Positions 40,514 to 50,197 are shown, counted from the stretch's first letter. The stretch: DNA of 64,000 nucleotides from Rhodobacterales bacterium (GCA_003249215.1 QKJR01000003.1:87068-151067), one strand, 5' to 3'. Translations and numbers: made by a program. The notes: generated by a model not told the origin, from the letters alone.

Positions 40514-41581
40514 TCAGTCCGGCTGGAATCCCGTGATCAGCTGGCGCAACCCCAACAGCCCACCCGCGACGATCGCGGCCAGCGTGACCGGCGCCGAGAA
40601 GGCGAGGACCGACATCGCGCTCACGCCCTGACCGATCGAGCAGCCAAGAGCAATGGTGCCGCCGATCCCCATGAAGGCCGCGCCGAGCACCTGGCGGCCA
40701 AGCTCGCGCGGGTCTTCGCAGGCCTCCCAGCGGAAGAGGCCGCGCAGCGCCGAGCCGGTGAAGGCGCCGCCAAGGACGCCCGCCACGAGCCCGACCGAGA
40801 AGCTGATGCCGCCCGCGCTCGAGGTCATGAACCACAGGATCGTGCGGCCGAGCGGTGCGGTGAAGGAGGGCGCCTCGACACCGACCTCGCCGAAGCTCTC
40901 GCGATAGGCGAAGGAGGTGCCGATCAGGCACCACACGACCGCGAGCCCCGCGGCGACGCCCCAGGCGATGCGCCGCCGGTCGGCGCGCAGCGGCGCATAG
41001 GCGAGCGCCCAGGCGAGGCACCCCGCCGCCGCGATCAGCGCGAAGGCGAGGGGGGGCAGACCAGTGCGCGCGGCGAGCCAATGCGCGATACCCTGCGGCG
41101 CGGCGGCCTCGCCCTGCGGGAAAAGCAGGACCCGCAGCCCCGCGAGCGGGCCAGAGAGCGTGGCGAAGGCGAAGATGCCCATCACCACGACGACGACGAG
41201 CGCCCTGAGATCGCCACCGCCAAAGCGCACCAGCGCCCCGAAGCCGCAATTGCCCGCAAGCGCCATGCCATAGCCGAACATCAGCCCGCCCGCGATCGAG
41301 GCGAGCGGGTTCCAGGCGATCGTGTGATAGAAGGTGGCGGTGAGATCGGCGAGGCCCGCCGCCTCGGCGCAGAAGGCCGCGGTGATCGCGGTTGCGAGCA
41401 CCACACCCCAAAGCCGCAGCCGCCGCTGATCCTCGCCATAGGCTGCGGATTCGAGCGCGCCCAGCGTGCAGAAATCGCCCAGCCGCGCCGAGAGGCCGAG
41501 CACCAGCCCGCCGATCAGCCCGACCAGCGCCGCGATCAGATCCATCGGAAGATCACCCATGCCGCCCCTCCCTGACGTCAT
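40514..41581 (-). CDS. soxT: YeeE/YedE family sulfur transport protein (SoxT-like)
   Basis: ARLGDFCTLGA, GNCGFGALVRFGGGDLRA, GCSIGQG; next to soxRS. Confidence 0.85.
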   Translation of the reverse strand: MTSGRGGMGDLPMDLIAALVGLIGGLVLGLSARLGDFCTLGALESAAYGEDQRRLRLWGVVLATAITAAFCAEAAGLADLTATFYHTIAWNPLASIAGGLMFGYGMALAGNCGFGALVRFGGGDLRALVVVVVMGIFAFATLSGPLAGLRVLLFPQGEAAAPQGIAHWLAARTGLPPLAFALIAAAGCLAWALAYAPLRADRRRIAWGVAAGLAVVWCLIGTSFAYRESFGEVGVEAPSFTAPLGRTILWFMTSSAGGISFSVGLVAGVLGGAFTGSALRGLFRWEACEDPRELGRQVLGAAFMGIGGTIALGCSIGQGVSAMSVLAFSAPVTLAAIVAGGLLGLRQLITGFQPD

Positions 41582-41602
41582 TGCACTCCGGGTTCAGCCG
41601 GC

Positions 41603-41986
41603 TCAGTCGCCGTTGCAGAACATGTCGTAGACGAGCTCGATCAGCCGCGCCGCACGCGGGTCCGAGAGCGAATAATAGATCGCCTTGCCCTCGCGCCGGC
41701 AGCTCACCAGCCCCTCGAGGCGCAGCCGCGCAAGTTGCTGGCTGACCGCGGCCTGGCGCGAGTCGAGCAGCGTCTCAAGCTCGGTCACCGATTTCTCGCC
41801 CGAGCTCAGGTGGCACATGATCATCAGCCGCCCTTCATGGGCGAGCGCCTTGAGCAGGTTGGCGGCCTCCTGGGCGCGGCCCATCAGCTCTTCGGCATCG
41901 AGGCGTGCGCAGCGGTCGGCGGGCATGTCGCCGCCGGGGCCCGGGCCGACCGGACCATAGCCTTTCTCGCTGCCATCGGGTGCCAT
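41603..41986 (-). CDS. soxR: ArsR-family repressor SoxR-like
   Basis: LKALAHEGRLMIMCHLSSGEKSVTELETLLDSRQAAVSQQLARLRLEGLV; Cys in MCHL and FCNGD. Confidence 0.88.
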   Translation of the reverse strand: MAPDGSEKGYGPVGPGPGGDMPADRCARLDAEELMGRAQEAANLLKALAHEGRLMIMCHLSSGEKSVTELETLLDSRQAAVSQQLARLRLEGLVSCRREGKAIYYSLSDPRAARLIELVYDMFCNGD

Positions 41987-42110
41987 CGCGCCCGCTCTCC
42001 CTCGCTTGCGGCGCGATCGGCTCGGATGCGCCCGTTTTGCCCGCGATATCATGGTCGCGGGGCAGAATCGAGGGGCAAGCGGACCGCCTCGGCTCGTCCT
42101 TAAGTCGGGC

Positions 42111-42548
42111 TCAGGGGGCGGCGGGCAGGGGGGCACCAGCGTCGCGCAGCGCCATCCCGAGCAATCCCCAGAAGAAATCCTCGCCTGGATAGCCCTCGAT
42201 CCGGCCGACCTCGGTTTTGCCCTGCATCACAAGGAAAGTAGGGGTGAAAACGGGGGCGGGGCCCAGTTCGAGCCCCGCGCGCCACGCCGTTTCGCGCAGC
42301 TCGACGCGCTCGAGCGGGGCGATCTGGCCCTCGGGGGTCTTGGGATAGATCGGGCCAAGCTCGGCGTTCCAGCGCGCGCAATAGGCACAGCCGGGCTGTT
42401 CGACCATGATCAGCCGCCAGCCCGGTTCGGCGGTTTCGACCCCGGCAGCGGGGGCCGCAGCGGGGGGTGATTCGTTTTGTGTGGCGAGGGTGCGACCGGC
42501 GCCGAAGCAGAGCGCGGCAAAGAAAACCGCCGAGATTGCAATACGCAT
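42111..42548 (-). CDS. soxS: Periplasmic thioredoxin-like SoxS
   Basis: QPGCAYCARWNAELGPIYPKTPEG; divergent from soxV. Confidence 0.85.
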   Translation of the reverse strand: MRIAISAVFFAALCFGAGRTLATQNESPPAAAPAAGVETAEPGWRLIMVEQPGCAYCARWNAELGPIYPKTPEGQIAPLERVELRETAWRAGLELGPAPVFTPTFLVMQGKTEVGRIEGYPGEDFFWGLLGMALRDAGAPLPAAP

Positions 42549-42566
42549 GATTGACGCACCCCTTGT

Positions 42567-42590
42567 GACATATGAATATCGTAATGTGTC
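42567..42590. promoter_or_regulatory. Candidate SoxR operator in soxS-soxV intergenic region
   Basis: GACATAT-N10-ATGTGTC imperfect palindrome (6/7). Confidence 0.4.
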
Positions 42591-42648
42591 TGTGGGTCCG
42601 GATCAAGGAATCGATCCGGTGGGAGAATTGCGCAGGCCGGGAGGAAAG

Positions 42649-43389
42649 ATGATCATGGACCCCACCTATGGGGGCGCGCTGCTGGCGGGCCTCCTGTCGT
42701 TTCTGACACCCTGCATCCTGCCGATGGTGCCCTTCTACCTGTCCTATATGGCCGGCATCTCGATGTCCGAGCTGCGCGGGCAGGGGCAGATCGCGCCCGG
42801 GGCGCAGCGGCGCCTTGTCGTCTCGGCGGTGGCCTTCGCGCTGGGCGTCACCACGATCTTCATGCTGATGGGAATGGGCGCCACCGCGCTCGGTCAGGCG
42901 TTCCGGCAATGGATGGGGCCGCTTTCCTATGTCGCGGCAGCCGTCCTGTTCCTGTTCGGGCTGCATTTTCTCGGCGTGATCCGCATCCCCTTCCTTTATC
43001 GCGAGGCGCGGATCGAGGCCAAGGCCGACCCCTCGACGATCTTCGGCGCCTATGTCACGGGGCTCGCCTTCGGCTTTGGTTGGACACCCTGCGTGGGCCC
43101 GGCGCTCGCCGCGATCCTGATGGTCGCCTCGGGGATGGGGGACCTCTTTCGCGGCACGGCGCTTCTCTTCTTCTACGGCATCGGGATGACCGCGCCCTTC
43201 ATCCTCGCCGCCTTTTTCGCGCGCCCCTTCCTCGCGCTGATGAACCGCCACCGCGCCAAGCTCGCCTATGTCGAGAAGGCGATGGGGGTGATGCTGATCC
43301 TGTTCGCCATTCTGATGGTGACCGGCAAGATCAGCGTGATCGCCGATTTCCTGATCCGCACCATGCCCTCGATCACCTCGCTGGGCTGA
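42649..43389 (+). CDS. soxV: CcdA-family thiol transporter SoxV
   Basis: LLSFLTPCILPMVPFYLSYMAG, FGFGWTPCVGPALAAIL. Confidence 0.93.
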   Translation: MIMDPTYGGALLAGLLSFLTPCILPMVPFYLSYMAGISMSELRGQGQIAPGAQRRLVVSAVAFALGVTTIFMLMGMGATALGQAFRQWMGPLSYVAAAVLFLFGLHFLGVIRIPFLYREARIEAKADPSTIFGAYVTGLAFGFGWTPCVGPALAAILMVASGMGDLFRGTALLFFYGIGMTAPFILAAFFARPFLALMNRHRAKLAYVEKAMGVMLILFAILMVTGKISVIADFLIRTMPSITSLG

Positions 43390-43400
43390 AAGGAGACGTC

Positions 43401-43970
43401 ATGAGAGAGTATCTGACCACCGCCCTCGCCACCGCGGCCACCGTGATCGCGCTTGCACTGCCCGTGGGCGCCTCGGAAATCGGCGACGACGGGCTGCACA
43501 AGGAGCCCTGGTTCCGCGACACGTTCAAGGACATGCGCGAGGATCTGGGCGAGGCCAATGCCGAGGGTAAGCGGCTCCTCGTCATCTGGGAACAGCGTGG
43601 CTGCATCTATTGCAAGAAGATGCATGAGGAGGTGTTTTCGGACGACAAGATCCGCGGCCAGATCGAGGCCGATTATTTCGTCGTGCAGATGAACCTGTTC
43701 GGCGATGTCGAGGTCACCGATTTCGACGGCGAGACCCTGCCCGAGAAGCAGATGGCGATGAAATGGGGGGTGATGTTCACCCCCACGATGATGTTCTTCC
43801 CCGAAGAGGTGCCCGAGGGCGCCACCGCCCAGAAAGCCGCCGTCGCGAGCATGCCCGGGGCCTTCGGAAAGGGCACCACTGGGGCGCTTCTGACCTGGGT
43901 GAAAAATCACGGTTACGAGAGCGGCGAGAACTTCCAGAAGTTCGTCGCCGACCAGATGGCGACCCAGTGA
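43401..43970 (+). CDS. soxW: Periplasmic thioredoxin SoxW
   Basis: IWEQRGCIYCKKMHEEVFSD, exported. Confidence 0.93.
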   Translation: MREYLTTALATAATVIALALPVGASEIGDDGLHKEPWFRDTFKDMREDLGEANAEGKRLLVIWEQRGCIYCKKMHEEVFSDDKIRGQIEADYFVVQMNLFGDVEVTDFDGETLPEKQMAMKWGVMFTPTMMFFPEEVPEGATAQKAAVASMPGAFGKGTTGALLTWVKNHGYESGENFQKFVADQMATQ

Positions 43971-44070
43971 CGCCCGAATTTTGCGGCGTCGCGGCGAGAT
44001 TTTCCGCCGCGCTGCGGCAAGTTATTCTGGGATAACAAGAACTTGCCTAGTGATCTTCGTGTGGCCTCGT

Positions 44071-44122
44071 TATGTCCGTCGGAACATATTGATAAACATA
44101 TAGATTTTTGAATTTAAATGTT
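44071..44122. promoter_or_regulatory. Candidate SoxR operator/promoter region upstream of soxX
   Basis: TATGT-N8-ACATA plus repeated AACATAT and AACAT...ATGTT half sites in AT-rich segment. Confidence 0.4.
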
Positions 44123-44180
44123 GCGTCACTCCGTCGCACATGACTAGATGCCCTAAGGGAGAAGACAAGGGAGGTCCTCG

Positions 44181-44657
44181 ATGAATCGCCACGTTCTGTG
44201 GATGGCCTGTGCCGCCACCACGTTCGCAGCCGGAATTGCCTGCGCGGAAACCGCGCCGACGGAGGTGCAATTCGACGAAACCGGCGCTGTCGCCCAATCG
44301 CTCACCGGCGCGCCCGGCAATGCCGAAGAGGGCGCCAAGGTCGCCTCGACCCGCCCGCTCGGCAACTGCGTCGCCTGCCATCAGGTCGCCGCCTTGACCG
44401 CCGATTTTCAGGGCAATATCGCCCCCGCGCTCGATGGTGCGGCCGACCGCTGGTCCGAGGCGCAACTGCGCGGGATCGTGGTCGATGCCAAGCATACCTT
44501 CCCCGAGTCGATGATGCCCGGCATGTACAAGACCGGCCCCTTCATTCGCCCGGGTGACGCCTACACCGGCAAGGCCGCCCCGGCCGATCTGCCGCCGATT
44601 CTGACGGCGGCGCAGGTCGAGGACGTGGTCGCCTTCCTGATGACGCTCAAAGACTGA
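44181..44657 (+). CDS. soxX: Sulfur oxidation c-type cytochrome SoxX
   Basis: NCVACHQ haem motif, GDAYTGKAAPADLPPILTAAQVEDVVAFLMTL. Confidence 0.95.
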   Translation: MNRHVLWMACAATTFAAGIACAETAPTEVQFDETGAVAQSLTGAPGNAEEGAKVASTRPLGNCVACHQVAALTADFQGNIAPALDGAADRWSEAQLRGIVVDAKHTFPESMMPGMYKTGPFIRPGDAYTGKAAPADLPPILTAAQVEDVVAFLMTLKD

Positions 44658-44699
44658 TCGCGCCCCCGCGATCGCCTGACATTCCAAGAGGAGAGAGAG

Positions 44700-45116
44700 A
44701 TGAACCTTAGCAGACGTGATGCTCTGGGTCTCGCGCTCGGTGGCGCCGCCGCCTTCGCGCTGCCCTTCCCGGCGCTGGCCGACGGCGCCGAGGCGATTGC
44801 CGCCTTCACCGGCGGAGCGACCCCGGGCGAGGGTGGGGTGACCCTGACCGCCCCGGAAATCGCCGAGAACGGCAACACGGTCCCGGTTTCCGTCGACGCG
44901 CCCGGCGCGACCGCGATCGCGGTTTTCGCCACCGGCAACCCGACCCCCGAGGTCGTGGTGTTCAACTTCGGCCCGGCGGCTGGCTCGCAAATGGCGTCGA
45001 CCCGCATCCGTCTGTCGAAGACCCAGGACGTGGTCGCGATCGCCAAGATGGCCGATGGCAGCTTCGTTCAGGCCGCGTCGACCGTGAAGGTCACCATCGG
45101 CGGCTGCGGCGGCTGA
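44700..45116 (+). CDS. soxY: Thiosulfate oxidation carrier SoxY
   Basis: Tat motif SRRDALGL; C-terminal GGCGG swinging-arm motif. Confidence 0.98.
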   Translation: MNLSRRDALGLALGGAAAFALPFPALADGAEAIAAFTGGATPGEGGVTLTAPEIAENGNTVPVSVDAPGATAIAVFATGNPTPEVVVFNFGPAAGSQMASTRIRLSKTQDVVAIAKMADGSFVQAASTVKVTIGGCGG

Positions 45117-45138
45117 GTTCGGTTCGAGGAGAGAAGAT

Positions 45139-45468
45139 ATGGCTGATAACGTCAAACCCCGCGTGAAAGTGCCCTCGAAAGCCTCGGCTGGCGAAGTGGT
45201 CACGCTCAAGACCCTGATCTCGCACCCGATGGAATCGGGGCAGCGCAAGGACAAGGACGGGAACCTGATCCCGCGCTCGATCATCAACCGCTTCACCTGC
45301 GAGTTCAACGGCGCCATGGTGATCGACGTCACCCTCGAGCCCTCGATCTCGACCAACCCCTATTTCGAGTTCGATGCCAAGGTCGATGCCTCGGGGGACT
45401 TCAAGTTCACCTGGTACGACGACGACGGCTCGGTCTACGAGGACGCCAAGTCGATCGAAGTGGCCTGA
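45139..45468 (+). CDS. soxZ: Thiosulfate oxidation carrier SoxZ
   Basis: PRVKVPSKASAGEVVTLKTLISHPMESGQRKDKDG. Confidence 0.98.
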   Translation: MADNVKPRVKVPSKASAGEVVTLKTLISHPMESGQRKDKDGNLIPRSIINRFTCEFNGAMVIDVTLEPSISTNPYFEFDAKVDASGDFKFTWYDDDGSVYEDAKSIEVA

Positions 45469-45561
45469 GGCCCGATCGGGTCGGATCGGGACCGACCCTA
45501 CCAAGGAAAGCCTGCGCCCCGGGGAGAGAGGGCGCAGGCGCTACTCAGGGAGGATCTAGGA

Positions 45562-46422
45562 ATGACGCTGCGCTTGCGCACCACCACCTTCGTCGCCGCT
45601 GCCGCGCTCTGTGCCGGTTTGGCGCCGGCTCTGGCCGAACCGGCCGATGCCGAGCTGGTCATCAATGACGAGGTCACCATCAAGACCGTCGCCCCCGCGG
45701 CCGAGCACCTGAAAGGGCATCTCGACACGGTCTATTCCGGCTGGCTCTTCCGCGAGGACGAGACCCGGGCCATGGAAATGGATGATTTCGACAACCCGAA
45801 CATGGTCTTCGCCGAACAGGCGATGGAGGTCTGGTCGACCCCCGAGGGGACCGAGAACAAGTCCTGTGCCGATTGCCACGGCGCGATCGAAGAGGGCATG
45901 ATGGGCGTGCGCGCCAAGATGCCCAAGATCAACGCGGCGGGCGATCTCTGGTCGCTCGAGAACTACGTCAACGACTGCCGCACCAACCGGATGGGCGCCG
46001 AGGCGTGGAAATGGAACAGCCAGGACATGAAGAACATGACCGTGGCGATCTCGGTCCAGTCGCGCGGGATGCCCGTCGCGGTGGAAATCGACGGCCCCGC
46101 CCAATCGCATTGGGAAAAGGGCAAGGAGATGTATTACACCCGCTACGGTCAGCTCGAGCTGAGCTGCGCGAATTGCCATGAGGACAACTATGGCAATTTC
46201 ATTCGCGCCGACCACCTGAGCCAGGGCCAGGTTGCAGGCTTCCCGGTCTATCGCCTGAAGGACGCGAATATCGTCTCGATCCATCAGCGTTTCGTCGGCT
46301 GCATCCGCGACACCCGCGCCGAGACCTTCGCGGCCGGTTCGCAGGAGTTCATCGACCTCGAGCTCTATGTCGCCTCGCGCGGCTACGGTCTCGACATCGA
46401 AGGTGCGGGCGTTCGCCCCTGA
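45562..46422 (+). CDS. soxA: Di-haem c-type cytochrome SoxA
   Basis: SCADCHG and CANCHED haem motifs; FVGCIRDTRAE active-site Cys region. Confidence 0.97.
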   Translation: MTLRLRTTTFVAAAALCAGLAPALAEPADAELVINDEVTIKTVAPAAEHLKGHLDTVYSGWLFREDETRAMEMDDFDNPNMVFAEQAMEVWSTPEGTENKSCADCHGAIEEGMMGVRAKMPKINAAGDLWSLENYVNDCRTNRMGAEAWKWNSQDMKNMTVAISVQSRGMPVAVEIDGPAQSHWEKGKEMYYTRYGQLELSCANCHEDNYGNFIRADHLSQGQVAGFPVYRLKDANIVSIHQRFVGCIRDTRAETFAAGSQEFIDLELYVASRGYGLDIEGAGVRP

Positions 46423-46551
46423 GTTTCACGCGGGGCGGGGCAACCCGTCCCGCGTTCCTCCCTCTGATACATTCACACATCGCTATCTGACGAGGTTCGG
46501 ACCCGACCGGACCCGGGACGACAGCCCCCGCGGGGGCCGAAAGGAGAAACC

Positions 46552-48243
46552 ATGATTTCGCGTCGCGAATTTATCCAGGCGAGCTTGGCCGCCTCGACCA
46601 TCCTCGGGGCCTCGGGCCTCTCGCGCTGGTCGCGGGTCATGGCGCAACAGGCGCTGACCCAGGACCAGCTTCTGGAGTTCGACACTTTCGGCAATGTAAC
46701 GCTGATCCATATCACCGACATCCACGCCCAGGCGAAACCGATCTATTTCCGCGAGCCCGAGATCAACCTCGGCGTGGGCGCGGCCAAGGGCGTGCCGCCG
46801 CATGTGGTGGGCAAGGACTTCCTCGAGATGTTCAAGATCGCCCCGAACTCCCCCGAGGCCTATGCGCTGACCTATGACAATTATGTCGATCTGGCGAAAG
46901 GCTATGGCCGGATGGGCGGCATGGACCGGGTGGCGACCGTGGTCAAGGCGATCCGGGCGGACCGCCCCGATGCGCTGCTGCTCGACGGCGGTGACACCTG
47001 GCACGGCTCGATGACCGCGCTCAAGACCGCCGGTCAGGACATGGTCAACATCATGAACGCGCTCGGCACCGATGCGATGACCTCGCATTGGGAATGGACC
47101 TATGGTCAGGACCGGGTGAAGGAAATCGTCGAAACGCTGCCCTTCCCCTTCCTCGGCGCCAACATCTTCGACGTGGAATGGGACGAGCCGGCGTTCGAGC
47201 CCTACAAGATCTTCGAGCGCGGCGGCGTGCGCATCGCCGTCATCGGTCAGGCCTTCCCCTATATGCCGATCGCCAACCCGAAATGGATGTTCCCGGACTA
47301 CTCCTTCGGGATCCGCGAGGAGCGGATGCAGGAAGTCGTCGACGAGGTCCGCGCCGAGGGTGTCGATCTGGTCGTCTGCCTCAGCCACAACGGCTTCGAC
47401 GTGGACCGCAAGATGGCCGGTCGCGTGAAGGGGATCGACGTGATCCTGACCGGCCACACCCATGACGCGGTGCCCGAGCCGGTGCTGATCGGCGATACGA
47501 TCATGATCGCCTCGGGCTCGAACGGCAAATTCGTCAGCCGCGTCGATCTCGACGTGCGCGACGGCAAGATGATGGGCTTCCGCCACAAGCTGATCCCGAT
47601 CTTCTCGGACGTGATCACGCCCGATGCCGAGATGGCCGCCCTGATCGACGGCGAGCGCGAACCCTACAAGGCCGAGCTCGAAGAGGTGATCGGTCAGACC
47701 GAGAGCCTGCTCTACCGCCGCGGCAACTTCAACGGCACCTGGGATGACCTGATCTGCGATGCGATGCTCAGTGAACGCGACGCCGAGATCGCCATGAGCC
47801 CGGGCGTGCGCTGGGGCACCACGCTGCTTCCGGGCGACAACATCACCCGCGAGGACATCCTCAACGCCACCTCGATGACCTATGGCGCTTGCTACCGCAC
47901 CGAGATGACCGGCGAGACGATCCGCACGATCCTCGAAGACGTGGCCGACAACATCTTCAACACCGACCCCTATTACCAGCAGGGCGGCGACATGGTCCGC
48001 ATCGGCGGCATGGGCTATCACATCGACGTCTCGGCGCCGATCGGCAGCCGGATCTCGAACATGACGCTCCTGAAGGACGGCTCGGACATCGACCCCGCGC
48101 GCTCCTATGTCGTGGCCGGCTGGGCCTCGGTCAACGAGGGCACCGAAGGGCCGCAGATCTGGGACGTGATCGAGGACCACATCAAGAAAATCGGCACCGT
48201 GAGCCTGACCCCGAACACTTCGGTGGTCGTGACTGGCGCCTGA
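46552..48243 (+). CDS. soxB: Thiosulfohydrolase SoxB
   Basis: Tat-like SRREFIQAS; LIHITDIHAQ, LLDGGDTWHGS. Confidence 0.97.
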   Translation: MISRREFIQASLAASTILGASGLSRWSRVMAQQALTQDQLLEFDTFGNVTLIHITDIHAQAKPIYFREPEINLGVGAAKGVPPHVVGKDFLEMFKIAPNSPEAYALTYDNYVDLAKGYGRMGGMDRVATVVKAIRADRPDALLLDGGDTWHGSMTALKTAGQDMVNIMNALGTDAMTSHWEWTYGQDRVKEIVETLPFPFLGANIFDVEWDEPAFEPYKIFERGGVRIAVIGQAFPYMPIANPKWMFPDYSFGIREERMQEVVDEVRAEGVDLVVCLSHNGFDVDRKMAGRVKGIDVILTGHTHDAVPEPVLIGDTIMIASGSNGKFVSRVDLDVRDGKMMGFRHKLIPIFSDVITPDAEMAALIDGEREPYKAELEEVIGQTESLLYRRGNFNGTWDDLICDAMLSERDAEIAMSPGVRWGTTLLPGDNITREDILNATSMTYGACYRTEMTGETIRTILEDVADNIFNTDPYYQQGGDMVRIGGMGYHIDVSAPIGSRISNMTLLKDGSDIDPARSYVVAGWASVNEGTEGPQIWDVIEDHIKKIGTVSLTPNTSVVVTGA

Positions 48244-48282
48244 GCTTTGCCCCGCAAGGGATTGGAATAGAAGGAGAAGACG

Positions 48283-49578
48283 ATGGACGAGAAGGAACGC
48301 GAAAACCGCGGGCTCGCGCTCGATCGCCGCACCTTCCTGCGTTCGGGGGCCGCGGTCGGCGCCCTGGCCGCGGGGGCGGGCGCCGCACGCGCCGAGGGTG
48401 AGCCCGATCCGCTGATCACCGAGGTCCAGTATTGGGCGAACGGCTGGGGCGACGGCGTGGATGCTTCGCCCTATGGCCTGCCGATCGAATTCGAGAGCGA
48501 CGTGATCCGCCGCAACGTGCCGTGGCTGACCGCCGATGTGATCAGCTCGATCAACTTCACGCCGATCCACGCGCTCGACGGCACGATCACCCCCACCGGC
48601 TGCGCGTTCGAGCGCCACCACTCGGGTGCGATCGAGCTCAAGAAGGAAGATTACCGGCTGATGATCAACGGCCTCGTCGATCAGCCGCTGGTCTTCACCT
48701 ATGAGGATCTCGAGCGCTTCCCGCGCGTGAACCGCACCTTCTTCCTCGAATGCGCGGCGAACTCGGGGATGGAATGGGCGGGCGCACAGCTCAACGGCGT
48801 GCAGTTCACCCAGGGCATGATCCACAACATGCAATATTCGGGCATCCCCCTGCGCACGTTGCTGGAAGAGGCGGGGCTCTCGAACATCGGCGATATCAAG
48901 GACAAGTGGGTCTATGTAGAGGGTGCCGACGCCTCGTCGAACGGCCGCTCGATCCCGCTGGAGAAGGCACTCGACGATTGCCTCGTGGCGATCAAGGCCA
49001 ATGGCGAGGCGCTGCGCAAGGAGCACGGCTATCCGGTCCGTCTGTGCGTTCCCGGCTGGGAAGGCAACATGTGGGTCAAATGGCTGCGCCGCATCGAAGT
49101 GACCGACCAGCCGGTGCAAAGCCGCGAGGAAACCTCGAAATACACCGACACGCTGGCCGATGGCACCTCGCGCAAATGGACCTGGGTCATGGACGCCAAG
49201 TCGGTCGTCACCTCGCCCTCGCCGCAGATGCCGATCACGCATGGCAAGGGCCCGCTGGTGATCACCGGTCTCGCCTGGTCGGGCCGCGGCGCGATCACGC
49301 AGGTCGACGTCTCGCTCGACGGCGGCAAGAGCTGGAAGGTCGCGCGTCTGGCCGAGCCGGGCGTGGCGATGGCAATGAGCCGTTTCTATCTCGAGATCGA
49401 CTGGCAGGGCGAAGAGATGTTCCTGCAAAGCCGGGCGCATGACGACACGGGCTATGTCCAGCCGACCAAGACCCAGCTCCGCGCGATCCGCGGCGAGAAC
49501 TCGGTCTATCACAACAACGCCATCCAGACCTGGTGGATCAAGTCGAACGGGGAGGCCGAGAATGTCGAAGTTTCGTGA
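48283..49578 (+). CDS. soxC: Sulfane dehydrogenase molybdoprotein subunit SoxC
   Basis: Sulfite-oxidase fold; Tat-like DRRTFLRSGA; FLECAANSGMEW. Confidence 0.96.
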   Translation: MDEKERENRGLALDRRTFLRSGAAVGALAAGAGAARAEGEPDPLITEVQYWANGWGDGVDASPYGLPIEFESDVIRRNVPWLTADVISSINFTPIHALDGTITPTGCAFERHHSGAIELKKEDYRLMINGLVDQPLVFTYEDLERFPRVNRTFFLECAANSGMEWAGAQLNGVQFTQGMIHNMQYSGIPLRTLLEEAGLSNIGDIKDKWVYVEGADASSNGRSIPLEKALDDCLVAIKANGEALRKEHGYPVRLCVPGWEGNMWVKWLRRIEVTDQPVQSREETSKYTDTLADGTSRKWTWVMDAKSVVTSPSPQMPITHGKGPLVITGLAWSGRGAITQVDVSLDGGKSWKVARLAEPGVAMAMSRFYLEIDWQGEEMFLQSRAHDDTGYVQPTKTQLRAIRGENSVYHNNAIQTWWIKSNGEAENVEVS

Positions 49579-50197
49579 TCTGGTGATTGCCGCGGGCGGC
49601 CTCGCGGTTCTGGCGCTGCCGGCGCATGCGGAAAAGCTCGGCCTCGGCCGCGCCGCGCTCCCCGAAGAGATCGCGGCCTGGACGGTCGAGGTCTTCCCCG
49701 ACGGCACCAACCTGCCCGAAGGCTCGGGCTCGGTCGCCGATGGCGAGGAACTCTTCTCGGAAAAATGCGCGATCTGCCACGGCGAGTTTGCCGAGGGCGT
49801 CGACAACTGGCCGAAGCTGGCCGGTGGCGACGGCACGCTCGCCGACAAGGACCCGCTGAAGACCGTGGGCAGCTACTGGCCCTATCTCTCGACCGTCTGG
49901 GATTATGCCCACCGCTCGATGCCGTTTGGCAATGCGGGCACGCTGACCGTCGACGAGACCTATGCGATCGTGGCCTATATCATCTATTCGAACGATCTGG
50001 TGGATGACGATTTCGTCCTCTCGAAGGAGAATTTCCTCTCGGTCGAGATGCCGAATGCCGGGGGCTTCATCGTCGATGACCGCCCCGAGACGGAATATCC
50101 GGAATTCTCGAAACCGGCCTGCATGGAGAACTGCAAGGAGACGGTCGAGATCACCAAGCGCGCCACCGTGCTCGATGTGACCCCGGACGTGGAATAA
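49562..50197 (+). CDS. soxD: Short c-type cytochrome SoxD (single CxxCH motif)
   Basis: KCAICHGEFAEGVDNWPKLAGG; overlaps soxC 3' end; 211 aa only. Confidence 0.92.
   Translation: MSKFRDLVIAAGGLAVLALPAHAEKLGLGRAALPEEIAAWTVEVFPDGTNLPEGSGSVADGEELFSEKCAICHGEFAEGVDNWPKLAGGDGTLADKDPLKTVGSYWPYLSTVWDYAHRSMPFGNAGTLTVDETYAIVAYIIYSNDLVDDDFVLSKENFLSVEMPNAGGFIVDDRPETEYPEFSKPACMENCKETVEITKRATVLDVTPDVE

Noticed and set aside
46483-49848. 1121-aa minus-strand ORF across soxB-soxC-soxD
   Set aside because: Spans three well-supported plus-strand genes; antisense artefact.
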